A stretch of 64,000 bases of DNA from Arthrobacter sp. AQ5-06 (GTDB lineage: Bacteria; Actinomycetota; Actinomycetes; Actinomycetales; Micrococcaceae). Positions 42,120-49,302 of the stretch are shown one piece after another (within the stretch, counting starts at the first letter, position 1; every line of letters begins with the position of its first letter). The stretch spans positions 284,932 to 348,931 of the forward strand of contig NZ_QMKP01000002.1 in NCBI RefSeq assembly GCF_003287955.1, in the 5' to 3' direction. The translations under genes and the position numbers were made by a program. The notes under the pieces are model-generated. The model was not told where the DNA came from. It did no database searches and saw nothing but the letters and a program-made list of their open reading frames with translations.

Positions 42120-43108
42120 GCTGCTTGTTCCTTTGTCTTCATTGACTGTTTCGCCGCGTAGGCGGCGGCTGCCTCGCGGACCCAGGCGCCGTCGTCGTGC
42201 GCTTCCCTCCGGCGCTCAAGGCGCTGGGCGTTGCAGGGGCCGCGGCCGGCGAGGACTTCGTGGAACTCGTTCCAGTCCAAAGGGCCGTGCTCCCACCGCT
42301 TGGTGTCCTCGTTGAAGCGGATCTCGCTGTCCGGGAGGGTCAGGCCCAGCACGCGGACCTGTTCCACCATCATTCCCACGAAGCGGCTGCGGAGTTCGTC
42401 GTTGCTGAAGCGCTTGATGTTCCAGGCCATGGACTGGCGGGAGTTGGGCGAATCGTCATCCGGCGGGCCGAACATCATCAGCGCCGGGGCGTACCAGCGG
42501 TTCACGGCGTCCTGCGCCATCCGCTTCTGCTCCGGGGTGCCATGGGCGAGTTCCAGCAGGATCTCAAAACCCTGGCGCTGGTGGAACGACTCTTCCTTGC
42601 AGACCCGCACCATGGCGCGGCCGTAGGGGCCGTAGGAGGCGCGGCACAGCGGCACCTGGTTGCAGATCGCCGCACCGTCCACCAGCCAGCCGATAGCACC
42701 CATGTCAGCCCAAGTCCGGGCCGGGTAGTTGAAGATGGACGAGTAACGGGCCTTGCCGGCGATGAGATCGGCCATCATCTTGTCGCGGCTCTGGCCAAGG
42801 GTCTCCGCAGCCGAGTAGAGGTACAGGCCGTGGCCGGCCTCGTCCTGGACCTTGGCCATCAGGATGGCCTTGCGCTTCAGGCTCGGGGCGCGGGAAATCC
42901 AGTTGGCTTCCGGCTGCATCCCGATGATCTCGGAGTGGGCGTGCTGGGAGATCTGGCGCAGCAGGGTCTTGCGGTAGGCATCCGGCATCCAGTCCCGCGG
43001 CTCGATCCGAGAATCCTCGGCGATCACGCGGTCAAAGTTGGCCTGACCGTCCGCGTCTTGGCTGTCCGCGTTCTGGCCGACCGTGTCGCGCTGGGCGTTG
43101 GCTTCCAT
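42116..43108 (-). CDS. paaA: Phenylacetyl-CoA epoxidase catalytic subunit PaaA
   Basis: A 330-residue catalytic diiron subunit of 1,2-phenylacetyl-CoA epoxidase. Diiron ligand motifs are visible as [20 protein letters not shown] and [17 protein letters not shown]. The family-typical start [20 protein letters not shown] and [20 protein letters not shown] are present. First gene of paaABCDE plus hydratase; all junctions overlap by four bases. A PaaR-like TetR operator lies at 43147-43166, 39-58 bp upstream of the ATG. Confidence 0.97.
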   Translation of the reverse strand: MEANAQRDTVGQNADSQDADGQANFDRVIAEDSRIEPRDWMPDAYRKTLLRQISQHAHSEIIGMQPEANWISRAPSLKRKAILMAKVQDEAGHGLYLYSAAETLGQSRDKMMADLIAGKARYSSIFNYPARTWADMGAIGWLVDGAAICNQVPLCRASYGPYGRAMVRVCKEESFHQRQGFEILLELAHGTPEQKRMAQDAVNRWYAPALMMFGPPDDDSPNSRQSMAWNIKRFSNDELRSRFVGMMVEQVRVLGLTLPDSEIRFNEDTKRWEHGPLDWNEFHEVLAGRGPCNAQRLERRREAHDDGAWVREAAAAYAAKQSMKTKEQAA

Positions 43109-43146
43109 GGTTGCTCCTATGCACCTGCCTGGATTGGTCCGATTTA

Positions 43147-43166
43147 TTTACCGACCGTTCGTTCAG
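43147..43166 (-). promoter_or_regulatory. TetR/PaaR-like operator upstream of paaA
   Basis: TTTACCGACCGTTCGTTCAG matches the form of PaaR operators in actinobacteria (ACCGAnCGTTCGGT-type palindromes). PaaR represses paa genes and is released by phenylacetyl-CoA. The PaaR gene is not in the window. The rest of 43109-43411 holds a dispersed repeat pair and no gene. Confidence 0.65.
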
Positions 43167-43194
43167 GATATGCGCGGGTGCGGGAGGCGTCAAG

Positions 43195-43240
43195 ATTTCG
43201 ACGGACTCAATCACCGGAGGGGGCAGGCTCGATCACCGGG
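43195..43240. repeat. Two tandem dispersed repeat copies
   Basis: ATTTCGACGGACTCAATCAC (43195-43214, continuing CGG) and GGCAGGCTCGATCACCGGG (43222-43240), in the same orientation, lie between the divergent paaA and AbiEi-like genes. Confidence 0.7.
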
Positions 43241-43411
43241 CGGCGACGCTCCCTGATGTCGCGCAAAAGCTCTGACGCGGCCCGAATTTCGAGCGCGCCA
43301 GATCATATGCGGGTCGAGAGTAGACGTGCGTGTCGACCGTGGTGGAGGTGGTTTTCCACATGGCGTCAGCTTGATCTGTCGCACAGGGCGCGCAACTGGC
43401 ATCTTCGGTAC

Positions 43412-44386
43412 ATGACCGACCTTCCACCGCTTCTCTTGGCCCGCGACCGCATCCAGCACGGACTGACCGCCAAGGACCTCGCCAAGGGCGTAAAGGCCGG
43501 TTCGCTTGTCCGGATCCGGCACGGCGTCTACACCGACGGCGCCGCGTGGAAGCGACTGAAGCCCTGGGAGCAGTACAGGCTCCGCATCAGCGCGGCGGCC
43601 GAAACCTTCGAAACGCCCACGGTGTTTGCCCGACATTCCGCGGCGGCTGTTTGGAGCATTCCCACCATTGGCATGCACCATGCTGTCCACGCGCTGACCA
43701 TGAAGAACGACGGCGGCCGGTCCCGCGCCGGTGTTGTCCGCCACTTCGCTGATCCGTCGGGTCTGACAGTCATCCGGCGGGAAGGCCTGCTCGTCACCGG
43801 CCGCCTCCGCACCGTCCTGGATGTGGCCGCGTTTACGCCGTTCACGGAGGCGGCAGCGCCGCTGGACCATGTGTTGAAAGCGGACCGCGCCTTGCGGCTG
43901 CCTGCCGTGACCAAGGCTGAACTGGAGGCAGGTATCGGACCTGTGTATTCCGCTGCTGCGGCGCGAAGGATACTGGCCGCCTTGGCCTTCGCAGATCCTG
44001 TGTCCGGTTCGGCGGGGGAGTCCTACAGCCGCTCGCTGATCCAGGTCGCCGGTTTTGAAACCCCGGTCCTGCAGCAAGCCATTCATGACAGGGACGGGCT
44101 CGTGGGCTATGCCGACTTCTACTGGAAACTGGCCAAGGTGGTGGGCGAATTCGATGGCGTGGAGAAGTACGTCAAACCGGAGTTCCTCAAGGGCAGGACG
44201 GCATCGCAGGCGGTGGTGGAGGAAAAGAAGCGCGAGAACCGAATCCGGGCCACCGGATGCAACGTGGTGCGGTGGGATTGGGCCGATCTGATGGAGCCCG
44301 GGAAGCTGGAACGCGTGCTGGCAGCGGCCGGAGTGCCCCGCCGTCGTGCGCGTTCCGCCGACTTCGACGCGCGAATGACACCATGA
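43412..44386 (+). CDS. AbiEi-like N-terminus / DUF559-like protein
   Basis: A 324-residue protein. The N-terminal wing motif reads LVRIRHGVYTDGAAW, a middle domain has HSAAAVWSIP and RTVLDVAA, and the C-terminal domain has YADFYWKLAKVVGEFDGVEK with EKKRENRIRATGCNVVRWDW, i.e. an acidic-lysine pattern (GEFDG...EKKRENR) of restriction-like nucleases in this widespread actinobacterial family. It starts at ATG 43412; the longer frame upstream is antisense to paa genes and discarded. It stands alone. The function (antitoxin, nuclease or regulator) is not established. Confidence 0.8.
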   Translation: MTDLPPLLLARDRIQHGLTAKDLAKGVKAGSLVRIRHGVYTDGAAWKRLKPWEQYRLRISAAAETFETPTVFARHSAAAVWSIPTIGMHHAVHALTMKNDGGRSRAGVVRHFADPSGLTVIRREGLLVTGRLRTVLDVAAFTPFTEAAAPLDHVLKADRALRLPAVTKAELEAGIGPVYSAAAARRILAALAFADPVSGSAGESYSRSLIQVAGFETPVLQQAIHDRDGLVGYADFYWKLAKVVGEFDGVEKYVKPEFLKGRTASQAVVEEKKRENRIRATGCNVVRWDWADLMEPGKLERVLAAAGVPRRRARSADFDARMTP

Positions 44387-44440
44387 CGCGCATATGCCCT
44401 GGCGACACCCGAATGTGGGTGTCCCAAGGGCATATTGCGC
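44387..44440. repeat. Long palindrome at the end of the AbiEi-like gene
   Basis: GCGCATATGCCCTGGCGACA..CCC pairs with GGGTGTCCCAAGGGCATATT..GCGC (44417-44440) with a few mismatches around loop GAATGT. The outer sequence GACGCGCATAT and the inner GACACCC/GGGTGTC recur at 48232-48325, so these form one repeat family. It lies between convergent genes and may terminate transcription. Confidence 0.75.
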
Positions 44441-44562
44441 AGCGCCACGGCACTTACTACGACGAACAGATGTGGGCGGCCAGTCCCACGCCTGCAGGCA
44501 CACGCTTTAGTTACTGATGGACCGCGGCTACCCGCGGGCCCGATAGGGCCCCAGGGCCAGGC

Positions 44563-47136
44563 TCAATTACCGGGAGGGCAGCCAACCGGGGCGGCCTGCC
44601 GGGGCGCCTGCCGCCGTCGGACGTTCCTCCCGCGGGCGATGACCGCTGGCACCTGGCTGCACAGCGCCCAGTATGCCGAGCCTGCCACCAGCGAGGCCAC
44701 GACGGCGAGGGCGGGGCTGAGCTCAACCAGCAGCGGGTAGACCAGCCAATGCACCACGTAAATGTGCAGGGACGCGCTGGCCAGCAGAACGGTGATGCGC
44801 CGCAGCCCGGCCGGAACGGGGAGGCTGGGCAGCCACAGGAGCAGGAGGATCCCCGCAATGACAGTCAGTTCACGGCTGGGATTGTCGAAGAACCCCGGGA
44901 TGGTCAAAACGGCCACGACGCTCAGGGCGCATCGCTGAAGGATGTGGCGGGCACGGGCAACCCCCCAACCCAGCGCGAAGAGCCAGAATATGGGCGTTGT
45001 GTGCGGAATTCCCGGCTCAAAAAGCTCATACCGGGTGAGCATCCCGGCCGCGAGCAGCACCAGCGGAAAGAGGAACGGGAAGCGCTTTTCAGCCCGGTCA
45101 ACCCACGGCACGGCGAGCAGCGCCGTCATGCTGACCAGCACATAGACGAGTACCTCGACGAACCAGAAATGCCACTGCGTGGTTACATCCTCGGGTCCGA
45201 TAATCGCGTTGAGCAAGACGATATTCGCCAGGCTGTATTTGTCGGTGATCAGGTAGGCGAAACCGATGAACACCACGCTGGGGATAATCACCCGGGCCAG
45301 GCTGGCCACTTGCTTCTTCAGGCGCGGCACACGCTCCCCGGCCAGCTGGAACCGGGCAAAGTTGTACCCCGCCACGGCCATAAGCACGTGGGCGGCACCC
45401 TGCCAGTGCAGGAATCCGATATGGGTACTGACGATCAGGAAAATGGAGACCGCCCGCAGCACGATGCTGGTTTCAAGCCGGGCGAACAGTCGGCGCCGCT
45501 TCCGCGTCCGTGGCTGTTCAAGCCCGGCCCCAAGGACTCCCACCGGAGTGATGTGCCAGTCCGGGGGCAAATGTCCCAATGCCTGCTCAAGCCGGACTGA
45601 CGCTGCCACATAAGAAAGCGAGTCCCCGCCGAGCGAAACGAACGTGTCGTCGTCGGAAATGTCTGTCAGCTCCAGCGTGTCTTCAAAAATCCGCACCACA
45701 CTGTCCCGCGGGTAAGCCCCTGAATTCGCGCTGGAAGCCCGGTCCTGAACCGCGAGCCCGCCCTGTTTGGAGAGGGCCAGGACGGCAGGGTAGTCCGGCT
45801 TGCCGGACGCCAGACGAGGGAGCTCCTGCACCGCGTGGACTTCGAGGGCAGCGCGCGGCAGGCCCATGCCTTGGGCGAGGAGCTTGCCCAAGAGGGTTGG
45901 GTCGTGTTCACCCTCGACGGCGACGACGAGTCCCTGGTCCGTGCCGGCACTCGACGCCTGAATACCAAGATCGGCAAGGATCCGTTCCACCTGTCCAAGG
46001 TCGACGCGCAGGCCGACGATCTTGACGAACCGGCTGCGCCTTCCCACCACCTCGTACAGTCCCTCAGAGTTCCGGCGTGCCAGGTCTCCGGTGCGGAGTT
46101 CATCCACCGTCCGGCCGAGGCCGAGGTCCTCCGGCGTCTGGGCGTAACCCAGCATCACGTTGGGTCCGGAATAGACCAGCTCCCCATGCTCCAGTCCAGG
46201 GACCGGGTCTATCCGGAAGGCGCCGCCGGGGACAGGGATTCCGATGGCGCCGGGCGACGTACCTGCCAGCCGCGGAGGGAGGTAAGCCATGCGTGCCGTG
46301 GCCTCCGTCTGGCCATACATCACAAAGAGATTCCAGCCGCTCCGTGCGCCCAGTTCGGCGTATCGCCGGACCAAGTCAGGGCCGAGCCTGCCGCCAGCCT
46401 GAGTCACATACCTGAGCGTGGGCAGATTCATCGCGGCGAACCCCACCCGTTCGAGCAACTCGAAAGTATAGGGAACGGCTGCGAACGACGTGGCACGCTC
46501 GCTGCCGAACAGATCCCAGAAGCAGGGGTCCACCACGGACAGATCCGTCAGGACCAGGCTGGCGCCACGCAGCAGGTGGCTGTTGATCACAGACAGCCCA
46601 TAGCAGTAGGACATGGGCAGCGTGGTCATGGCCCGGTCATCCTCGGTGATGCCGAGGTATTCCGCGATGGACTCTGCGTTCGCCTGGAGGTTTTCATAGG
46701 ACAGCCGCACAAGCTTGGGTGAACCGGTGGAACCTGAGGTGCTCAACAGAAGAGCCAGGTCCGGGTGCAGAGTGTGTCCGGTGCCAGGCCTTCGTTCTTC
46801 CAGTACTGTCCGGCCGTTCGCGGAACTAAGGATAACGTCCGGATCATAGGCCGCGACGAGGGATTCCAGGGCGGCAGGCTTGTCCGCGGGCAGGAGGATC
46901 AGCGGATGACCGGCGGCCATGGCCGCCAAATACCCCACCAGCGAGTCAACATCGTTACTGGCCGTCAGGGCCACCAGGCGACGTTCGGTACCGAGGCGCC
47001 GGCCCAGCTCCTCAACACGGTCAGCCAGTTCCCGATACGTCAGGACGCCATCGCTGGTGGCAACGGCAGTCCTGTCACCGTTGCCCGCGAGGTTCGCGGC
47101 AAACGACAGGTGTTGAAGGTCAAGTTGGGTGCTCAT
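44563..47136 (-). CDS. Adenylation domain / carrier protein / membrane acyltransferase fusion
   Basis: An 857-residue fusion. Residues ~1-450 form an acyl- or aminoacyl-AMP ligase (LLLSTSGSTGSPKLVRLSYE near 137, FVMYGQTEATARMAYLPP, LRTGDLARRNSEGLYEVVGR, and the C-terminal catalytic Lys in LASGKPDYPAV). Residues ~480-545 form a carrier domain with the phosphopantetheine Ser in FVSLGGDSLSYVAAS (about Ser505). From ~555 follow about ten membrane helices of an acyltransferase-3-like domain (RAVSIFLIVSTHIGFLHWQG, WHFWFVEVLVYVLVSM). The substrate could be loaded on the carrier and transferred across or onto a membrane-borne acceptor. An IdeR/DtxR-like box 31 bp before the ATG implies induction by iron limitation. 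It is a single gene, with no siderophore synthetase or ABC importer nearby. Confidence 0.88.
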   Translation of the reverse strand: MSTQLDLQHLSFAANLAGNGDRTAVATSDGVLTYRELADRVEELGRRLGTERRLVALTASNDVDSLVGYLAAMAAGHPLILLPADKPAALESLVAAYDPDVILSSANGRTVLEERRPGTGHTLHPDLALLLSTSGSTGSPKLVRLSYENLQANAESIAEYLGITEDDRAMTTLPMSYCYGLSVINSHLLRGASLVLTDLSVVDPCFWDLFGSERATSFAAVPYTFELLERVGFAAMNLPTLRYVTQAGGRLGPDLVRRYAELGARSGWNLFVMYGQTEATARMAYLPPRLAGTSPGAIGIPVPGGAFRIDPVPGLEHGELVYSGPNVMLGYAQTPEDLGLGRTVDELRTGDLARRNSEGLYEVVGRRSRFVKIVGLRVDLGQVERILADLGIQASSAGTDQGLVVAVEGEHDPTLLGKLLAQGMGLPRAALEVHAVQELPRLASGKPDYPAVLALSKQGGLAVQDRASSANSGAYPRDSVVRIFEDTLELTDISDDDTFVSLGGDSLSYVAASVRLEQALGHLPPDWHITPVGVLGAGLEQPRTRKRRRLFARLETSIVLRAVSIFLIVSTHIGFLHWQGAAHVLMAVAGYNFARFQLAGERVPRLKKQVASLARVIIPSVVFIGFAYLITDKYSLANIVLLNAIIGPEDVTTQWHFWFVEVLVYVLVSMTALLAVPWVDRAEKRFPFLFPLVLLAAGMLTRYELFEPGIPHTTPIFWLFALGWGVARARHILQRCALSVVAVLTIPGFFDNPSRELTVIAGILLLLWLPSLPVPAGLRRITVLLASASLHIYVVHWLVYPLLVELSPALAVVASLVAGSAYWALCSQVPAVIARGRNVRRRQAPRQAAPVGCPPGN

Positions 47137-47167
47137 AGCGTGTGGTCCATAGGGTGTCTTCGGCGAT

Positions 47168-47186
47168 TTAGGGAAGCCTAACCTTG
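47168..47186 (-). promoter_or_regulatory. IdeR/DtxR-like iron box
   Basis: TTAGGGAAGCCTAACCTTG agrees closely with the 19-bp DtxR/IdeR consensus (TTAGGTTAGGCTAACCTAA), with about four differences, in the promoter region of the fusion gene at 44563-47136. Iron-loaded IdeR would repress it. Confidence 0.65.
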
Positions 47187-47274
47187 GAAGAGTACACCTG
47201 GCATGGGCAAATTAAGAAACTAAAATGTGCCTTATTTCTCCAGCCGCTTGCCTAATGCCCACGCATGGGGCCGT

Positions 47275-47625
47275 CTAGGACCAGCGCTCGACGTCGGCAC
47301 GCATGTGGGCAAGCTGGGTCCTGAGCTCCGGCAGACTGCGCGCTGCCGTTTGCCACACAGTGTCGTTACGAATGGCCGCGTAGTCGTGGGAGAGCACGTT
47401 CCGGAGTCCGCGCATCTGACGCCAGGGTATCGCGGGGTACTGCTCTCCCACCGGCTCGGGGATCCGATCCGCGGCAGCGTTCAGGTCAATGAGGATGGAC
47501 TTCATGGCCTCGCGTGACCGCTAATTGTCAGGATCGTTGAAAGCGGGCTCCCCCTCGTCCGCGATCTGCTGTGCCCAGCCCAGCCGTTCCTCCATGTCGC
47601 CAATCAGCTGGACGACCCTGTCCAT
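47275..47625 (-). pseudogene. hepT: HepT-type HEPN toxin gene with in-frame amber stop
   Basis: A continuous frame from ATG 47625 reads MDRVVQLIGDMEERLGWAQQ and IADEGEPAFNDPDN, then TAG (47521-47523), then in the same frame RSREAMKSILIDLNAAADRI, IPWRQMRGLRNVLSHDYAAI and onward to 47275. Without the stop this is a normal 116-residue DUF86/HepT protein. The HEPN active motif R-x4-H-x-Y is intact as RNVLSHDY, whose Tyr is the known AMPylation target. The stop probably abolishes the full toxin, though ATG 47505 could re-initiate a 76-residue C-terminal piece. It lies downstream of its MntA-type antitoxin on the same strand. Confidence 0.7.
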
Positions 47626-47710
47626 CGGGGCCGTAGCGAGAGAGAAAGTCGGATCTTTCTGCTCTCTTGGTACGAACCGGCCGGCCGCGGGAATCTCTTC
47701 GGGTGCCGGC

Positions 47711-48157
47711 TCACAGGGGAACCGCTTCGCTGAGGATGCGCTCCATTATTGGGCCCCCTGAACCCGACGGGACGATGTCCACTTCCACGCCGAGCAGCTC
47801 AATCATGTCCAGGCGGAAACCGGACAGGTCGAAAAGCGTTGCGCCCGGTTCGAGGTCAACCAAGAGATCGACGTCGGATGCCGGCGTGTCCTCGCCCCGT
47901 GCCAACGATCCGAAGACACGGACGTTGTGCGCTTTGTACCTGTGGGCGATCTCCAGTGTCTCGCCGCGGTGTTCATCGAGGATCTCTGACGGCCGGCGCC
48001 TCAATGCCTTCATGATCCGGTCAAGGGTTTCGGGCCGGGGGATGCGCTTCCCGGATTCATACGCGGAGAGATTTGGCTGGCTGACGTGCGAGAGATCCGC
48101 GAGCCGCCTCTGGCTCAATCCGGCACGAACCCTTTTCTCGGCTATCTCGCCGGTCAT
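47711..48157 (-). CDS. mntA: MntA-type nucleotidyltransferase antitoxin with N-terminal HTH
   Basis: A 148-residue fusion of an Xre-type helix-turn-helix (RVRAGLSQRRLADLSHVSQP then NLSAYESGKRIPRPETLDRI) and a minimal nucleotidyltransferase with VRVFGSLARGEDTPASDVDL, i.e. GSx9-10DxD. In MntA/HepT systems the nucleotidyltransferase neutralises HepT by transferring AMP groups to its HDY tyrosine. The HTH probably autoregulates the operon. Its stop is 86 bp before the hepT start codon. Immediately upstream is a palindromic repeat region. Confidence 0.88.
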   Translation of the reverse strand: MTGEIAEKRVRAGLSQRRLADLSHVSQPNLSAYESGKRIPRPETLDRIMKALRRRPSEILDEHRGETLEIAHRYKAHNVRVFGSLARGEDTPASDVDLLVDLEPGATLFDLSGFRLDMIELLGVEVDIVPSGSGGPIMERILSEAVPL

Positions 48158-48231
48158 AGGTCAAGTATATCGGGGCGATATAAATCCGGGCTGGAGGCCG
48201 ACGATTTCGTCCCGACCACCGGGGGCTAATG

Positions 48232-48325
48232 ACGCGCATATTCCCTGATGACGCGCGATCGGCCTGGCGACACCCGTATTTGGGTGTCGCCAGGCCATTT
48301 CCGTGTCGCCAGGCCGTTTCCGTAG
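48232..48325. repeat. Palindromic repeat region (second copy of the GACACCC family)
   Basis: ATGACGCGCATATTCCCTGA at 48230-48249 and GATGACGCGCGAT are followed by a perfect hairpin: GGCCTGGCGACACCC, loop GTATTT, GGGTGTCGCCAGGCC (about 48260-48295). A further half-copy GTGTCGCCAGGCC follows. Related to 44387-44440. Confidence 0.8.
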
Positions 48326-48344
48326 CCGTTTCCGCGTCCCGGGG

Positions 48345-48369
48345 ATTTCGACAGCCCCGACCATCGGGG
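48345..48369. repeat. Dispersed short repeat copy, diverged
   Basis: ATTTCGACAGCCCCGACCAT followed by CGGGG resembles the ATTTCGACAAGCTCAATCAC element, with the GCTC core changed. It lies just upstream of the AraC-type gene. Confidence 0.5.
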
Positions 48370-48388
48370 CGGCTACTAGAATTGCGGC

Positions 48389-48814
48389 ATGACACCGCAG
48401 GAGCTGGCCAACCTGGCCCACTTGCGCCGGGCCCGTGACCTGATCGACCGCGACTACGCCCGGCCGCTGGACGTGCCCACCATGGCCGCCGGTGCCCTCA
48501 TGTCAGCGGCGCACTTCTCCCGCCAGTTCAAGGCCGCCTACGGTGAGACGCCGTACAACTACCTCATGACGCGGCGGATCGAACGGGCCATGGCGCTGCT
48601 GCGCGCCGGTGCCAGCGTTACCGATGCGTGCATGGAGGTGGGCTCCACGTCCCTGGGTTCGTTCAGCTCGCGGTTCACCGAGATCGTCGGCATGACGCCC
48701 AGCGCCTACCGCGCCCGCGAACACCACGCCGTGAATGCGATGCCCACGTGCATCGCCCGGCAGCACACCCGGCCCGCCCGGAAGCCGAGCAGGATTGAAG
48801 AAGCTTCTTCATAG
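48389..48814 (+). CDS. AraC-family regulator
   Basis: A 141-residue protein consisting almost entirely of the AraC DNA-binding domain: LRRARDLIDRDYARPLDVPT and AAGALMSAAHFSRQFKAAYG, then ETPYNYLMTRRIERAMALLR and CMEVGSTSLGSFSSRFTEIV ending MTPSAYRAR. It has no sensor domain of its own. The gene ends 21 bp before the VOC gene, forming a pair often seen in actinobacteria where the AraC protein controls a glyoxalase-like enzyme. Confidence 0.92.
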   Translation: MTPQELANLAHLRRARDLIDRDYARPLDVPTMAAGALMSAAHFSRQFKAAYGETPYNYLMTRRIERAMALLRAGASVTDACMEVGSTSLGSFSSRFTEIVGMTPSAYRAREHHAVNAMPTCIARQHTRPARKPSRIEEASS

Positions 48815-48835
48815 CCACTGCAATAGCGTGTGAAC

Positions 48836-49237
48836 ATGAACATTTCATTGAAGTACGCACACGTCACCGTCAACGATCTCGACGAGTCCCTCGCGTTCTA
48901 CCGTGACGCCCTTGGCTTGGAAGTCCGGAACGACGTCGGCTCGGACGGACAACGCTGGGTCACCCTTGGCAGTGCCGCCCAGCCCGACCTTGAGATTGTC
49001 CTGTCTCCGCCGCACGCCGGCCGCTCCCAAGCCGACGGAGACGCCATCCAGGAGCTGCTCACCAAGGGCGTTATGCCCATGCTTGTGTTCAGCACGGACG
49101 ATCTCGACGCCGCCTTCGAAGCCGCCCGGGCCTCCGGCGCGGAGGTCCTCCAGGAGCCCATCGTCCAGCCCTGGGGCCCGCGCGACTGCGCCTTCCGCGA
49201 CCCGTCCGGCAACATGATCCGCATCAACCAGGGCTGA
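48836..49237 (+). CDS. VOC-superfamily (glyoxalase-like) protein
   Basis: A 133-residue vicinal-oxygen-chelate protein: LKYAHVTVNDLDESLAFYRD with the first metal-ligand position, RWVTLGSAAQPDLEIVLSPP, and the second module MLVFSTDDLDAAFEAARASG ending DCAFRDPSGNMIRINQG. It could be a glyoxalase, dioxygenase or antibiotic-resistance type protein; ligands are incomplete to judge. A GTG at 48830 is an alternative start. It is co-transcribed with the AraC gene and followed by a dispersed repeat copy. Confidence 0.9.
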   Translation: MNISLKYAHVTVNDLDESLAFYRDALGLEVRNDVGSDGQRWVTLGSAAQPDLEIVLSPPHAGRSQADGDAIQELLTKGVMPMLVFSTDDLDAAFEAARASGAEVLQEPIVQPWGPRDCAFRDPSGNMIRINQG

Positions 49238-49240
49238 CGG

Positions 49241-49263
49241 ATTTCGACAAGCTCAATCACCGG
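49241..49263. repeat. Dispersed short repeat copy
   Basis: ATTTCGACAAGCTCAATCAC followed by CGG, four bases after the VOC stop codon; nearly identical to the copy at 38265. Confidence 0.75.
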
Positions 49264-49302
49264 CCGACGTCGGCACCCAGGCCGGGTGCCGACGTCGTAC
49301 GT

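Noticed and set aside
42197..43411. A 405-codon upstream extension of the AbiEi-like gene
   Set aside because: The extension is antisense to paaA and the operator; protein-like sequence begins at MTDLPPLLLARDR (43412).
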